Source: Chamaecrista fasciculata (taxonomy: Eukaryota > Streptophyta > Magnoliopsida > Fabales > Fabaceae). From it: DNA of 64,000 nucleotides. The DNA lies in contig QANZ01051638.1 of the NCBI GenBank assembly GCA_003254925.1, positions 23,255 through 87,254 of the forward strand, in the 5' to 3' direction. Under the pieces are notes generated by a model. That model saw nothing but the letters and a program-made list of their open reading frames with translations. It ran no database searches and was not told the origin of the DNA. Positions 10,891 through 21,748 of the stretch are shown piece after piece; position 1 is the first letter of the stretch; the number at the start of each line of letters is the position of its first letter. Both the position numbers and the translations under genes were made by a program.

Positions 10891-13088
10891 ATTATAATTC
10901 TCAGGTACCTGATCCTCCTTTGAGGTTTCAACTTTCATGATTAGTTATGTCTTAGGTCTCTTCAGGAGAACCTACCTCCATAATATGACCATCTTGATTA
11001 TTTGCTCCTTTCCTCTTTTTAGGAAATTTTATCTTTAGAACCTATTGGTCTTCCACGTTTTAATCGTGGTTTACTTTCATCTGTATTATAATAGATTGTC
11101 CTGCTGGGACATCAATTCAAATTGGAGCATTTACAACTGGTATATAAGATTTCATAAATCTTTTAAGGTCAGTAAATGCATCTGGCAACCGATTGGTAAT
11201 ATTTTGCAAATGAAGTTCAGGTTCACATTGCTTTATTCGAGGATCTAAATGAAATAAATGCAATAATTCCAATCATTTTTCTTTACCAACTGTTCACTTT
11301 CTCCCCCCTAAAGTTGGAAATATTGATTTATCATAATGATAATAACTCAATCTTGTTGTAAATAGATCTCCAATCATTGGTTCAATATACTTGATTATAG
11401 AAGGAGATTTATATATATCCAACATATTTTACTCCCCACATATGAGGACCCATCTTTGCGCATTGTGGTGGAGTAATTGGAACATAATCGCACAACCAAA
11501 AATTCTAAGATGGAAAATATATGGCTCCTAACCCAAAGCCAATTATAATTGGGAGAATTTATAATAATTTCTTTTTCTGATGCGTATAAATAGCATATCA
11601 CTGTGCTAAAACAGTGTGTTCTGTTCTCATTAGTACTAGTCTAGCTATCAACTAGAGGCATTTAATAAATGATTATGCTAGACCATTTTATATATGAACG
11701 TAAGCTTCAGGACGTTCAACTTTTGTCTCAATAAACATATAATAGTCATAAAAAACTTGAGACATAAACTCACTAGCATTATCAAACAGATTATCTTAAT
11801 AACACAATCTGGAAATAATACTCTTAATCAAATTAATTGCACAAGTATTCTTCGCAAATACCATGTTGCAAGTTGATAATAATCACACATGCGACCATAT
11901 TGTAGATGCATCTATAAAATATTCGAATGGTCCGCATGGTAGGTGAATGACCCATATAATCACCATACATTCTAGATATGTAAGGGACTCAATCCCAATT
12001 TTAACTAGTGATTCTTTCATAATTAATTTTTTATGAGAACAAAAATATTAGAGAATTCTTTACATTGAAGAATCTTCTGGTTCGACAATGGATGGTCTCA
12101 TGTGAATTCTCAATCATTTTCGCATCATTATTGAATCAACATGACCCAACCGGTCATATTAATTAATAAAAGTATTTAGAATAGTAAACTTCTGATTTAC
12201 CATAACATGCATATCAATTATGCTAATATTTGTGTAGTACAAAATAGAGAGAAAATGTGGGTAACTTCTAATAAATATTTCTTACCCATCACAATTGTAG
12301 TGAGATAAATATATTATAATTTTTCATCCACTATAGTCTCATCAACACTCAATATGATAATCATTTTTGCTTGACAAGTTTATCTGAGACTTATTGCATA
12401 ATAATGCTTATTTTATAGCCAATTTTGTTCCTCTAGATAATAATACATTGGCTTTTCCATATTTGTCAATCAATTTTGTACTAACACACCATTTGTTTCT
12501 TTCTCGATAATAAAATACATTTTATCTTTCAAGATAGTATGTATTGCGACATTATCTACAAGACATATATATATCTCATTCATATTAAATTTACTGTTAA
12601 CTGAGGAACATCTATTTTTCTCATTAAAACAATTAATATCATAATTTAGAAAACTAGAATTAAAATATCATGTAAATATGAATAGAAACATAATATCATT
12701 TATTATTTTTTTCTCCCATCATGATACTCAAAGCATTAGTAACATTTAAATATATAATATCAAGGGAGAATCTATAGTTATCATTTTTAATTTATAGAGA
12801 ATTATTTTTACACTGCTAAATTTATTACATAATTTAAATTATATAATCAATACTTTCTATATACAAAATAATATTGTACTAAAAGAAATATATATTCACA
12901 TCAAATAAAATACCTTATTTAAACTTTATGTTTGCAAATTGATATAGAGATTCATGGCAATTTCAAATTAATTGTTGACATAATAGCATTATCATTTCTT
13001 ACATATATATGCAATATCACTAATTTCATAAATAAATTATAAACACAATATAAATTCATACATATTTCATAAAAGAAAAATGGATATT

Positions 13089-14110
13089 AACCTCCAGGGT
13101 TAATAATTAATATATGAAAAATTAAACATATATTATGAAAAATTAATATATAAAATAAACAAAAAAACATAAATATGTTAATCAAGGGTTTAGTTCTTCA
13201 GGAACTACCCCACATTCTTATGATATAGTTATTCAAGAACTCAATAATAAATTAGTCCTCAATAAGAACTTAATAGATACACAAATTAGTCCTCAAAAGG
13301 CTTAGTTCTTCAGGAACTATCCTATATACTTCATTGATGTAACTCTTCAAGAGCTCACCCTCAAATCATATTATTATCATCTTAATTTTTTAACTTTATA
13401 TATAAATGAGTCCTCTTTATGTAGGACTTAATGATGTAACTTATAACCCACTAATTACATCATGAAGGTGGTAGGTTATAGGTCTTTAAGTATAATAATA
13501 GAGTAAAAATTACACCTTATATTTAAGGGTCATGAAGGAGATGTTACACATTGAAGAAGAAAGACAAAAGTAATTCATTTTATCATCTTGTCACTTTGTC
13601 ATTTTGTCATTAATCAATTCACATCACAAATTTCATCTCCATCTCATAACAATATAAAAATACATATATTGATATTAGTCTTCAAGACTATTAATCCACG
13701 ATCTCATATTTTTCATTAACTATATAATTGCCATTTATTGATTTTTCAAGATGGATTAACAATTAGCCTTCAGGGCCAATAATAAACAATCCCTCAATAG
13801 AAATGATAAAATGATCACTTGTATGATCAATTCATATATGAACTAATAGCCTTTAAGGCTATTATTGGACAAATGATTGCTTTAGGCAAATCATCAATTT
13901 GTGCAACAATCCTTCCATGAACTAATTTGTTGCAAATAATATGGCTTGGCTTCAGGCCATCCAAAATATTTTTAATAATTTATTAGTATATATTGACTTA
14001 TAACCTTCAGGGTTATTGTCATAATACTTTCGATGGTCACAATTTTTCATTTTATAAATCTACAAAATGATGATAGTCTAATCAAATGGTGATATGGCTT
14101 CAGGCCATAT
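13089..14110. repeat. Series of about ten small stem-loops in the copia leader
   Basis: Short palindromes with a shared loop (ttcag, ttcaa or tttaa) but different stems: aacctccagggtt (13089), agttcttcaggaact (13192 and 13304), actcttcaagagct (13342), tagtcttcaagacta (13676), agccttcagggcc (13764), atagcctttaaggctat (13846), tggcttcaggcca (13947), taaccttcagggtta (14001), atatggcttcaggccatat (14092). They lie just inside the 5' LTR of the - strand copia element, in its untranslated leader. Function unknown. Confidence 0.7.
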
Positions 14111-14548
14111 GAAACTTTCAACTTTAAAGATGATGATAACGATAAACTTATATATAACATATATGATGAACAAGTCTTAAAGTAAGAACAAAAATATCTT
14201 ACCTCACAAAAGCTTTTACCTTCAATTGATCATGATAAAAAGAGAACTAGAGGATGATAAACTTACTCAGAATTTGGCAGAGATTCGTGCTGATAACGTG
14301 TTATAAAATTAATAATATGTATAAGATGTAGAAGGAAGAGAAGAAATAGAACAATAGAGACAAGATGGGGAGAAAAAAATATAATCATTAACTTCATAGA
14401 GATCACCCCAACACTTGCATACATTACCTATTTATAGGACTTGTAAGGGTAACCTACAACTATAGGTTACAAGAATTAAACATCCCCTTAAATCTTAATC
14501 AACTATAGGTTCCAAAATGTTTCATAACATTAAATATGTTTCATAACA

Positions 14549-15099
14549 CTAGAGATCACCTCAGTCTAGTCACTAGTGTTAACACACATTTCAATGGTAA
14601 TATTTTTTTTTTTTTGGCCTGATTTCAATAGTAATAGTTGCAATAACTAATTATTGCATAAAACTATAAATATTTACATCAATTAACAAAATAATTAAAC
14701 GGATACTAAGGTCAATTAGACAAATAATCTCAATACTAGACTAAATATTTCATGATCTTTAAAAAAATATTTAAACAATAAATTAATTAGCTCTTATCTT
14801 AATCATATAATAAATTTTAAAAATATTTCATGATCATTAAAAAAAAAATCAAATAAATACTAGACTAACTATAACAAGTCCTCACAGAAAAGTTAAGATT
14901 TCTGTCCACAAAAAAGCAATATTTTTTCTTAGAAAAATTTAACTATTATCAAATGTCTTAATAACTAATTTTAAATTTTAATTGGTGTTAACCGTAAAAA
15001 TAATCATGGAATCTAAAATTTGTTTTAAAACTTTTGTGTATGCAACGACTAAGATTTGTAAATTCTTTTTTTGCCCTTAATAAACCCTTGAACAATGTT
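14549..15099. other. AT-rich intergenic DNA, nothing recognised
   Basis: Long A/T runs, no open frame of note on either strand and no clear repeat ends. Confidence 0.6.
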
Positions 15100-15112
15100 T
15101 GACGTCAACCAA

Positions 15113-16250
15113 TGTAGTCAAGATCGAGATCTTACTCAAGATCAGAAGAGGTATAAAATAGATCGAATCACAAGATCGGATCGAGGATCGTAAGATCCTA
15201 TGAATTTCTTTAAAAAATATTATATAAATTATTTAAACAATTAATAATATCCATCTATGAATATATATATATATAAATAAATGTTCATATGTCATAAATT
15301 CATCTTATAACATGTCTCAAGATTTTTATCCAACATCATCAATTTATAGTCTCAACATGTAATTATCAAGATGTGTAAAAAGTTTATCATAAGTTCAGTC
15401 AAAAATTAAAAAAAAAAAAACAAGGCAACAACCACGAGTAACATTACAAATTTAGAACATTATCAAAAAGTTCATCCAAGCACATATCACACATCAAAAT
15501 CATCATCATCAATGTCTCCTATTTCTATTTCATCCAATGGAATCTCCAAATCATCAACAATGCCACAAGGTTCAACATTTTCTATTTCTTGAACTTCAAA
15601 GGCTTCGTCTTCTACTTCATTCTATGTATTCATCTCTTTTTTCATTATTTTCCGTGATCCATTCATCATCAGAAGAAAGACCTGCTATGTTGTTAAGCTC
15701 CCTTATAGTTCTTTTCCCTTTCAATTTTTAATTAAATATAACATATACCAACTCATTCATCTTTTTTTGAATCATACGATTCATTCTCTTCGTGTGAACC
15801 TAAATAATGAATGGTTATAAATAATTAATTTAACTATATAAAGAGAATAAAATAATAAGATTTGTAATAAAATGTCATGTTTAAAGTTTCTTACCCTCTC
15901 AAAAGTACTCCAATTACGTTCATATCCTAAAGAACTACAAGTTAAGCTCAATACTTGACAAGTTAAACTCAATATTCAAACACCAAACTTAGAGTTTTCA
16001 ATTTTTTAGTGTTTAAAATGGAGCATTTTGGACCCTGAAAAAAAAGTCCCCAAAAACAACATTTTGGACCTTTTTCTTTAAAAAAAATACAGTATCGATG
16101 AAATCGTACGATCTTACGATCTTACGAGCAAAATAGCGATCCTACCACGATCTTTCTCAAAAACGATCCTGCACCCAATTTAACTAGATCTTGCCTTGCA
16201 AGATCGTAAGATCTTACGATCTTACGATCTAAATTTAGATCTTGACTACA
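15113..16250. mobile_element. TIR element with ttacgatc-rich ends
   Basis: Ends tgtagtcaagatc and gatcttgactaca are perfect inverted repeats of 13 bp. Subterminal regions are full of gatcttacgatc/gatcgtaagatc words, especially 16090-16240. Direct repeats tgacgtcaaccaatg (15100-15114) and tgacgtcaactaatg (16252-16266) flank it with one mismatch and slightly overlap the ends, so the true duplication is uncertain. No transposase is recognised. A related fragment is at 50280-50450. Superfamily unassigned. Confidence 0.6.
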
Positions 16251-16600
16251 CTGACGTCAACTAATGATTGATTTACATCCTTCATACATCAATTAATTGT
16301 ACAATTTGTTATCGTCATAGCTTTAGTCTCACTGAGGATTCAACAAGGAGACTCAGTTCAAGAGATGACAAATGATTTTTCTTCCAAAGTGCTATTTGCC
16401 ACAAGAAAACATTTGATGCTCAACAATCAACATGGTTGAGACATGAGTATGATCTAGAATATACTATATAATGTCATATTTGGGAGAAATTGATTATTTC
16501 ATGCGGTTAAAGTTCAGTTTTTACTTAGAAAATTGTGTTATTTTAATAAGCATTAATGAGAGGGTATTAAAACGAGAAGAGTGTTAATATTTAATTTACT
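16251..16600. other. AT-rich intergenic DNA, nothing recognised
   Basis: No coding signal and no repeat ends seen beyond the TIR element to its left. Confidence 0.55.
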
Positions 16601-16607
16601 ACTTAAA

Positions 16608-16715
16608 TTGTTGTTGTTGTCGTCACTGTGGTAGTTGTTGTCGCCGTCGTGGTTGTTGTTGCATCATCGTGGTTGTTGTTGTCGTCGTCGTGGTTGTTCT
16701 GTCATCGTCTTTGTC
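16608..16715. repeat. Compound gtt/gtc trinucleotide microsatellite
   Basis: Runs of gttgttgtt and gtcgtcgtc with interruptions. Translated, it gives a threonine/glutamine-rich reading that should not be taken as a gene. Confidence 0.85.
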
Positions 16716-17939
16716 GTTATTCAAAAAGTAATATATATATAGATGTATAGCTAGTAGTGTTGCTTCACAAAATATAAACTTTGTTTTTTCTTCTTGATAA
16801 TCATTCAAAATATAGGAAATTGATTTTGGTTACACTAGATTGTATTTGTAGCTACACTAGATTTTGCTTCCTCTCTTTCACTTTTTACTTACGGAGTGAT
16901 TTGGAGATGAATTTTGGCCAGTCAATGAGTTATCAAATAATATTAGATAATCAATTTATTTTTTCTAATTATTTGGTAACTCATTGTTTGGTTAAAATGT
17001 GTTTCCACCGTAAAATCTACTATACAATATTATTAGGATGTATTTTCACCAGTCAATGAAATATCAAATAATATTAGAGAATCAATATTTCTCTAATAAT
17101 ATTAGAGAATCCAATTCTTCCATATATCATGCTTGGTCTTAATTAATTTAGAGATCGAGACTCTGCTTTTTGAAAATTTTAGAGTTGAATGTTTATTATT
17201 TTTCATAAAGTATTTTCTCTCTTGATTTTTTTTTTCAAATACCTTTGGGCATTGGTCAAATTTTTGATATAGTCCTTTCTTCGTATCTACAACATAAAAG
17301 GTGATATATATATATATATATGTGAAGAACTTATGAAAAAACTCTTCATCAAGCTCTATACTTGTGGCCTTTTTTGTTGTTTTTTTGGCTAAAAACTGTT
17401 TATATTTTAACATGCTTGTTTATTGCTTGAGTAGGAGTTTAGTTTCCTCTTGTTAGAATCTGAATTTAAGATATATATATAATGATTCAATTATATTGTA
17501 TTTTCTTTTCATAGCTTTATGCAGCCTTCCTTGATTGTGTAGTGCAAATCTGTTTAAATTGTAAATTTATAATTTAGAATTTTACATAAGCTTTATTTTT
17601 GTAATCTTTAAAATTGGTCCATTCTCTAATAATGAATGTATAAGGTTATAATTATTTTATTTATTTTTAATAAAAATGATCAAAACTTAGATTTCTGTCT
17701 AAATAAAATATTGAATCAGTTATTTATTTTATGTATATCAATAAATTAATTCCCATAAAAGATACATCGGAAAATTCATGCAATTAAAATAATAAAATGA
17801 ATTGGATAAGATTAATTTAAAGGATTAGAATGAAGTAAAAATATAAATAGTAAATCTTCCAATTCTAAAATTTGATTAAATGGAAATCTTTTTCTTATTT
17901 CTCAAAATTGTTTTACATAAAAGTAAAATAAAAAATGGT
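16716..17939. other. AT-rich intergenic DNA with local palindromes
   Basis: Contains a ctctaataatattagag palindrome near 17090-17110 and a repeated 'cagtcaatga..tatcaaataatattaga' at 16919 and 17053. No open frame has recognisable family features. The longest (103 codons on - at 17102-17413) is lysine/isoleucine-rich and low complexity. Confidence 0.55.
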
Positions 17940-18760
17940 CAAATTACAATTTTTCTTTCTTACATTTGGAGTAAGTTGCAATTTGAGCTTTTATCTTCTT
18001 TTTTTTTTTTTTTCTGATTTTAGTCTTATATCTTTCTGAAAAAATTAACTTATTCGTCTCAACGACTGAATGTGATTATATTTTTGTTATTTTAAGTGTA
18101 ATTGAGACAAGTTCAAAGTCACGTGTTATTATTGATTAATTGTTTCTTTGCCCAGTTGGAGCCATCAACAAACAAAATCAAATTGGGCTGGGAGCTACTA
18201 GTTTCGTAGTCAAACGAACAAAGTTAGTCATATTTCTCTCATTTCAAGTCAAATTGCAACGAGTTTAAAGCTACATATTACTTTTATTACTAATGATGTT
18301 GGACGATGGATCATGGGGTGTAATCATTGCTCTCTTTTGTATGGTGTGAATTTCAAATTGGTCTCTTATGTTTCATTTTGTTTTAGATTGGTCCTCTATC
18401 TTTCTATAATTTGTCAAAGTGGTCCAACAAAAACAGAATGTGATCATATCTATCTAGTTTCAAGTTTGAATGCAAAAAATCCAGAGGTACGAGTTTCTTT
18501 TGATGAGTACTTTGGAACTGTCAACAAACGAGATCAAATCAAGTCTTGAAAGTGGATAACTCATTTTCAGGGTCAATTAAGTGAAGTTTTTGTCATCTCT
18601 CTTTCATTTCAAGTCACAGTATGACAAGTTCGAAACTATATGTTAGTTCTTGAAAAGTTCTATCTTTGTCCAGTTGATATCGTTAACAAATGAGGTTAAA
18701 TCATATCTTGAAAGTAGATTTGTGATCAATTTGAGAAATTATGAACACATGTAGAACCGA
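17940..18760. repeat. Foldback fragment and duplicated upstream block
   Basis: 17940-18260 carries worn foldback words (atttctctcatttcaagtc, gagccatcaacaaac). 18300-18760 aligns with 36465-36850 upstream of B3 copy 2, so it is the distal part of the segmental duplication that made B3 copies 1 and 2. No gene. Confidence 0.6.
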
Positions 18761-18784
18761 TCAATTAGATTCTCTATAGTACTT

Positions 18785-18889
18785 TAGGGGTGTAGTGCTG
18801 AGAGAGAAAGGAATAGAGTAGAGAGAGAAAGTTCAGTGAGACCCACTTTCTCTCTCTACTTATTCCTTTCTCTGTCAGCATTACACCTA
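18785..18889. repeat. 105-bp near-perfect hairpin
   Basis: Left arm taggggtgtagtgctgagag to gagagagaaagt, right arm its complement ending tcagcattacaccta, with about 12 unpaired bases (ttcagtgagacc) between arms of about 46 bp. It abuts the Tourist element at 18890. It is absent from the homologous upstream region of B3 copy 2. Could be a tiny MITE or small-RNA precursor. Confidence 0.8.
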
Positions 18890-19560
18890 GGGGGCGTTTG
18901 CTACACGGATTATTTTTTCATTCCCGGGAATCACATTCCCAGGATTATAAGAAAGTCTGTTTGGATGAGTTAAAATAATCCTAGGCATATTTTGCAATAT
19001 TCTCAAGAATGTTACAATTTTGTGTTTGGTTCAACTTTGATATTCCTCGCAATGTTTAATACTTTTATAAATATGCCCTTGACTTTTTATTCTTAACTAT
19101 TAGTTTATCAAATATAGAAATTCTTCCAAACAATTTATGAGAAAAATACTATATCATAAAAAAATAATTAATCATAATTAAAATTTTTAAATAATATTAA
19201 TAGATTCATGAGTAACTAAGAATATGACGCACAAGATCTTTTTTCGACCCTGGATCCAAAGTAGAATGACAAAAATGAAAAGTGATAAGAGTTTGTAGAG
19301 AAAGAATTAATTAGGGGAAATTAATTAGGAGTAATAAAGTCATTTTGGATGGGAAAAAATAATCACATGTCATGGGATTAGACTAATCTCACCCCCTAGG
19401 GTGGGATTAAAAAATAGTTATTTTAGGAAATTATGTTATTCCTGGGAATACAATATTCTGGGGACTATTTTTCCAATCCGCGTACCAAACGCAGAATTAC
19501 TCTTAGTCTGTAGCTCATAATCCCGCGACTATTTTTCCAATATGTGTACCAAACGCCTTG
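18890..19560. mobile_element. Tourist-like MITE, second copy
   Basis: Same family as 6159-6886: starts gggggcgtttgctac, ends gtaccaaacgccttg, and shares interior words such as tcacattcccaggatt and ccaatccgcgtaccaaacgc. Flanking triplets are cta and tta, so the duplication is imperfect. It lies about 390 bp upstream of the B3 copy 1 start and is missing from B3 copy 2. Confidence 0.75.
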
Positions 19561-19567
19561 TTAGTGT

Positions 19568-19947
19568 ATTGAGGTTTTTACCAAATTTAAATTATCACTG
19601 TTAACACAAATTACCTATCATGGTTAACATCATCAAATCAGTTTATATCTATATATAATGTTTCCAATCAAATCTTTGATTCAAAATTTCACCAAAAAAA
19701 AAAAATCGATTCAAATAATTAACATAAAACTCGTCCTAATCAAAGGGAACGTTTCATTAATTATGAGATACGGTAGAGTTCATTCTCCATTGTTTGTAAT
19801 CAGTTTTTCGAAATTGAAAAAAAAAAGAAAAGGAAAGAAAAAAGATCAACCCTTAATTTCAAGTTTCAATGCCTCTTACGCTACATAATTCTCACTCTGC
19901 CATTTTCATTCTTCAGAATTAAAGTCTCACTTTCTTGCAAAGCTTTC
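19568..19947 (+). promoter_or_regulatory. Upstream region of B3 copy 1
   Basis: A conserved block shared with 36857-37243, beginning gaggtttttaccaaattt and ending at the ATG. A TATA-like ctatatataatg lies at about 19648-19659. Conservation with copy 2 supports promoter/5'UTR identity. Transcription start not determinable. Confidence 0.45.
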
Positions 19948-21346
19948 ATGGGTGATCCTTCAAAAACCGTAGGAAAACAGAAGAAGCCTTCTTTCTTCAA
20001 GATATTGTTCGATGATTTCTCTGCCGGCTTGGTTAGTATCTTTTTTTTAATAATTATTACTATTTTGTGTGTCCATATAACAAATTAACAGAGAAAAAAT
20101 TGAAGCATTTTTCCTTTTCAATAATGGGTTTGATGTACGTTAATGGGGATTGATTTTTCCTAGATTTCACTAATTCTGATGGACATCTATATGTAAAAAA
20201 TTTAAAAAAGTTTGAAGTTTTTTATGGTCTTATAACTTATTGTTGTTCTGTGTTACAGCAATTCCCACCAGCTTTTACCAAGAAATTTGGTAATCAAATA
20301 CCAATTACATCAAAGCTTGAGGTAAAGGGTTATCATGAAAAATCATGGGAAGTTGAAGTGGAAAAGATTGGGGAAATTTATTGTTTCCGAAAGGGATGGA
20401 GGGAATTTGTGGAAGAAAATAATTTGGAACATTGGGATTTCTTGGTCTTCAAATATTTGACAGATTCAAAATTATTCAAGGTCACAATCTATGGAAGAAC
20501 AGGCTGCGTGAAGGAATTTCCTGTGTCCAGAGAGAGAAATTCAGAACCTCTCAATGGTAATAGTCAGAGAAATGTACAAGATGGAGAGAAAAAAAAATGG
20601 GTTCAAGAGGATGATGATGATTCTAACACAGATCAAGAGTTGAAAGGTACAAGAATGATTAAGTGTGAATTTGATGGACATCAAGCTTATGAAAGCCATG
20701 TAATTCATATTGATTCTGATTCTTCTGAAGATGAAAACCTAGGTAAGCTTCAATGCAAAAATTGTAAAATATAATGATAATAAAAAGTCCATGTAGCTAG
20801 GAATGGATAGTAAGTCATGAATGGGTTTTTGGCTGATTTATTTATGAATAAACTAATAATTTTTGTCAATTCAGCCCGTGAAAGATTGAAATGTATAATT
20901 TAATCCCTGAAAGATCAAAATGGTATACTAAATTAGTGCTTTTTATATATGGTCTAAATAGTATAATTTTAATGATTTGGTACTAAAAAAAATATACCGA
21001 TTTGATCTTTTAGGGACTTATTGTACATTTCAATCTTTTAATGGTGATCTTTCAGGGTCTAAATTAATAGTTTACTCTTTATTCATTTATAAAAATTTTA
21101 CTAAGAGTTAATAGTGTTTTTTATACTTGTATACATACATAAACATAATGCTCAAATTGACTTTGTGCAGGTGATTTTATCCAAACAAGGTGCAATCAGA
21201 GAACAAATAATGAGACTTTGAAGAGAAGAGGAAAAAGCAATGGATTGCCTACTGATGATCATGATGAAAACCAAATAGAACTCAATTCTCAGAATCCTTT
21301 CTTCAAAATTAAATTGAAGAATTCGAATGTCCTTGGTCACTATCTT
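19948..21346 (+). CDS. B3 copy 1, REM/VRN1-like B3 protein lacking its last exon
   Basis: Three exons are readable: 19948-20031, 20259-20742 and 21171-21346, with GT..AG introns. The start (MGDPSKTVGKQKKP) matches both paralogues. The first B3 domain spans about residues 15-115: FFKILFDDFS, then the QFPPAFTKKFG strand, WEVEV, FRKGWREFVEEN and DFLVFKYL with FKVTIYGRTG. An acidic linker (QEDDDDSNTDQEL) follows. Exon 3 opens a second B3 domain (NPFFKIKLKNSNVLGHYL), but the exon that finishes it in copies 2 and 3 is absent. B3 proteins bind DNA in the nucleus. Exon 3 ends in phase 0 at gtaaga, and the next plausible acceptor (21748) leads into a UGT exon. If intron 2 is retained, translation stops at 20774, giving a single-B3 protein. 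A recent duplicate of copy 2: coding and intron sequence are nearly the same up to about 21409. Confidence 0.8.
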
Positions 21347-21479
21347 GTAAGATCTTCTGTTCTTTATGCCCAACTTTACATAGTTATTATGCGAAATGGT
21401 ATTATAGAAATAATTTTGCTCTTTTCCATTAAGATCTTTCCCTTTTATAAAAGAGCAAAATTGTTGGCAGATGAAAGTT

Positions 21480-21703
21480 AGTTTTTTTTTTCCTTCTTTT
21501 AACAATAAAAAATGTGGATGGAAAAGAGTTAGTGACTAATGATGAAACTTTTAAAAAACTTGAAGGGCCAAACAGAACGTGAAAAAATTGAGGGACCAAA
21601 ACATAACTTTGAGCAAACTTGAGGGACCAAAATAGAATGAAAAAACTTGTGGACCAAAAAGGAACTTTGAGCAAACATGAGGGACAAAAATAGGACTTTG
21701 GCC
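21480..21703. mobile_element. Right arm of a Mutator-like foldback MITE
   Basis: Reads 'gagggaccaaaa' and 'aactttgagcaaac' repeats and ends taggactttggcc, matching the right arm of 5076-6123. Its left arm is not present. It lies in the interval between B3 exon 3 and the UGT exon, so it may have been involved in, or later joined, the rearrangement that put them together. Confidence 0.75.
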
Positions 21704-21748
21704 TAATATCTAATATTAATTTGGAAAAATAATTGAATCTTGTTTTAG

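Larger units (their letters stand above)
7417..14548 (-). mobile_element. Ty1/copia LTR retrotransposon, broken, with nested insertions
   Basis: LTRs at 7417-7694 and 14299-14548 (tgttataaaat to catttcataaca-type ends) share most of their length at about 97 percent, so insertion was fairly recent. In - orientation the purine tract (complement of ctccccctt) abuts the left LTR, and a primer-site-like ttatcagcacga lies next to the right LTR. Pol pieces on the - strand include an RNase H end (reading HSSNNYLGLFTKALP, about 7930-8050), reverse transcriptase around 8780-10300 split by an insertion, and an integrase-region piece near 11400-11600. Many breaks; not functional. It hosts a solo LTR (8840-10196) and a hAT MITE (10525-10890). 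A clean target duplication was not found. Confidence 0.85.

Noticed and set aside
16623-16808. Threonine-run frame on - strand
   Set aside because: Translation of a gtt/gtc microsatellite.
20259-20774. Reading B3 copy 1 as a single-exon, single-domain gene ending at 20774
   Set aside because: It needs intron 2 retained, and the paralogues splice at the same gtaagc. Kept only as an alternative form.
21152-21505. 117-codon - strand frame opposite B3 exon 3
   Set aside because: Antisense shadow of the B3 exon; an equivalent shadow appears opposite copy 2.
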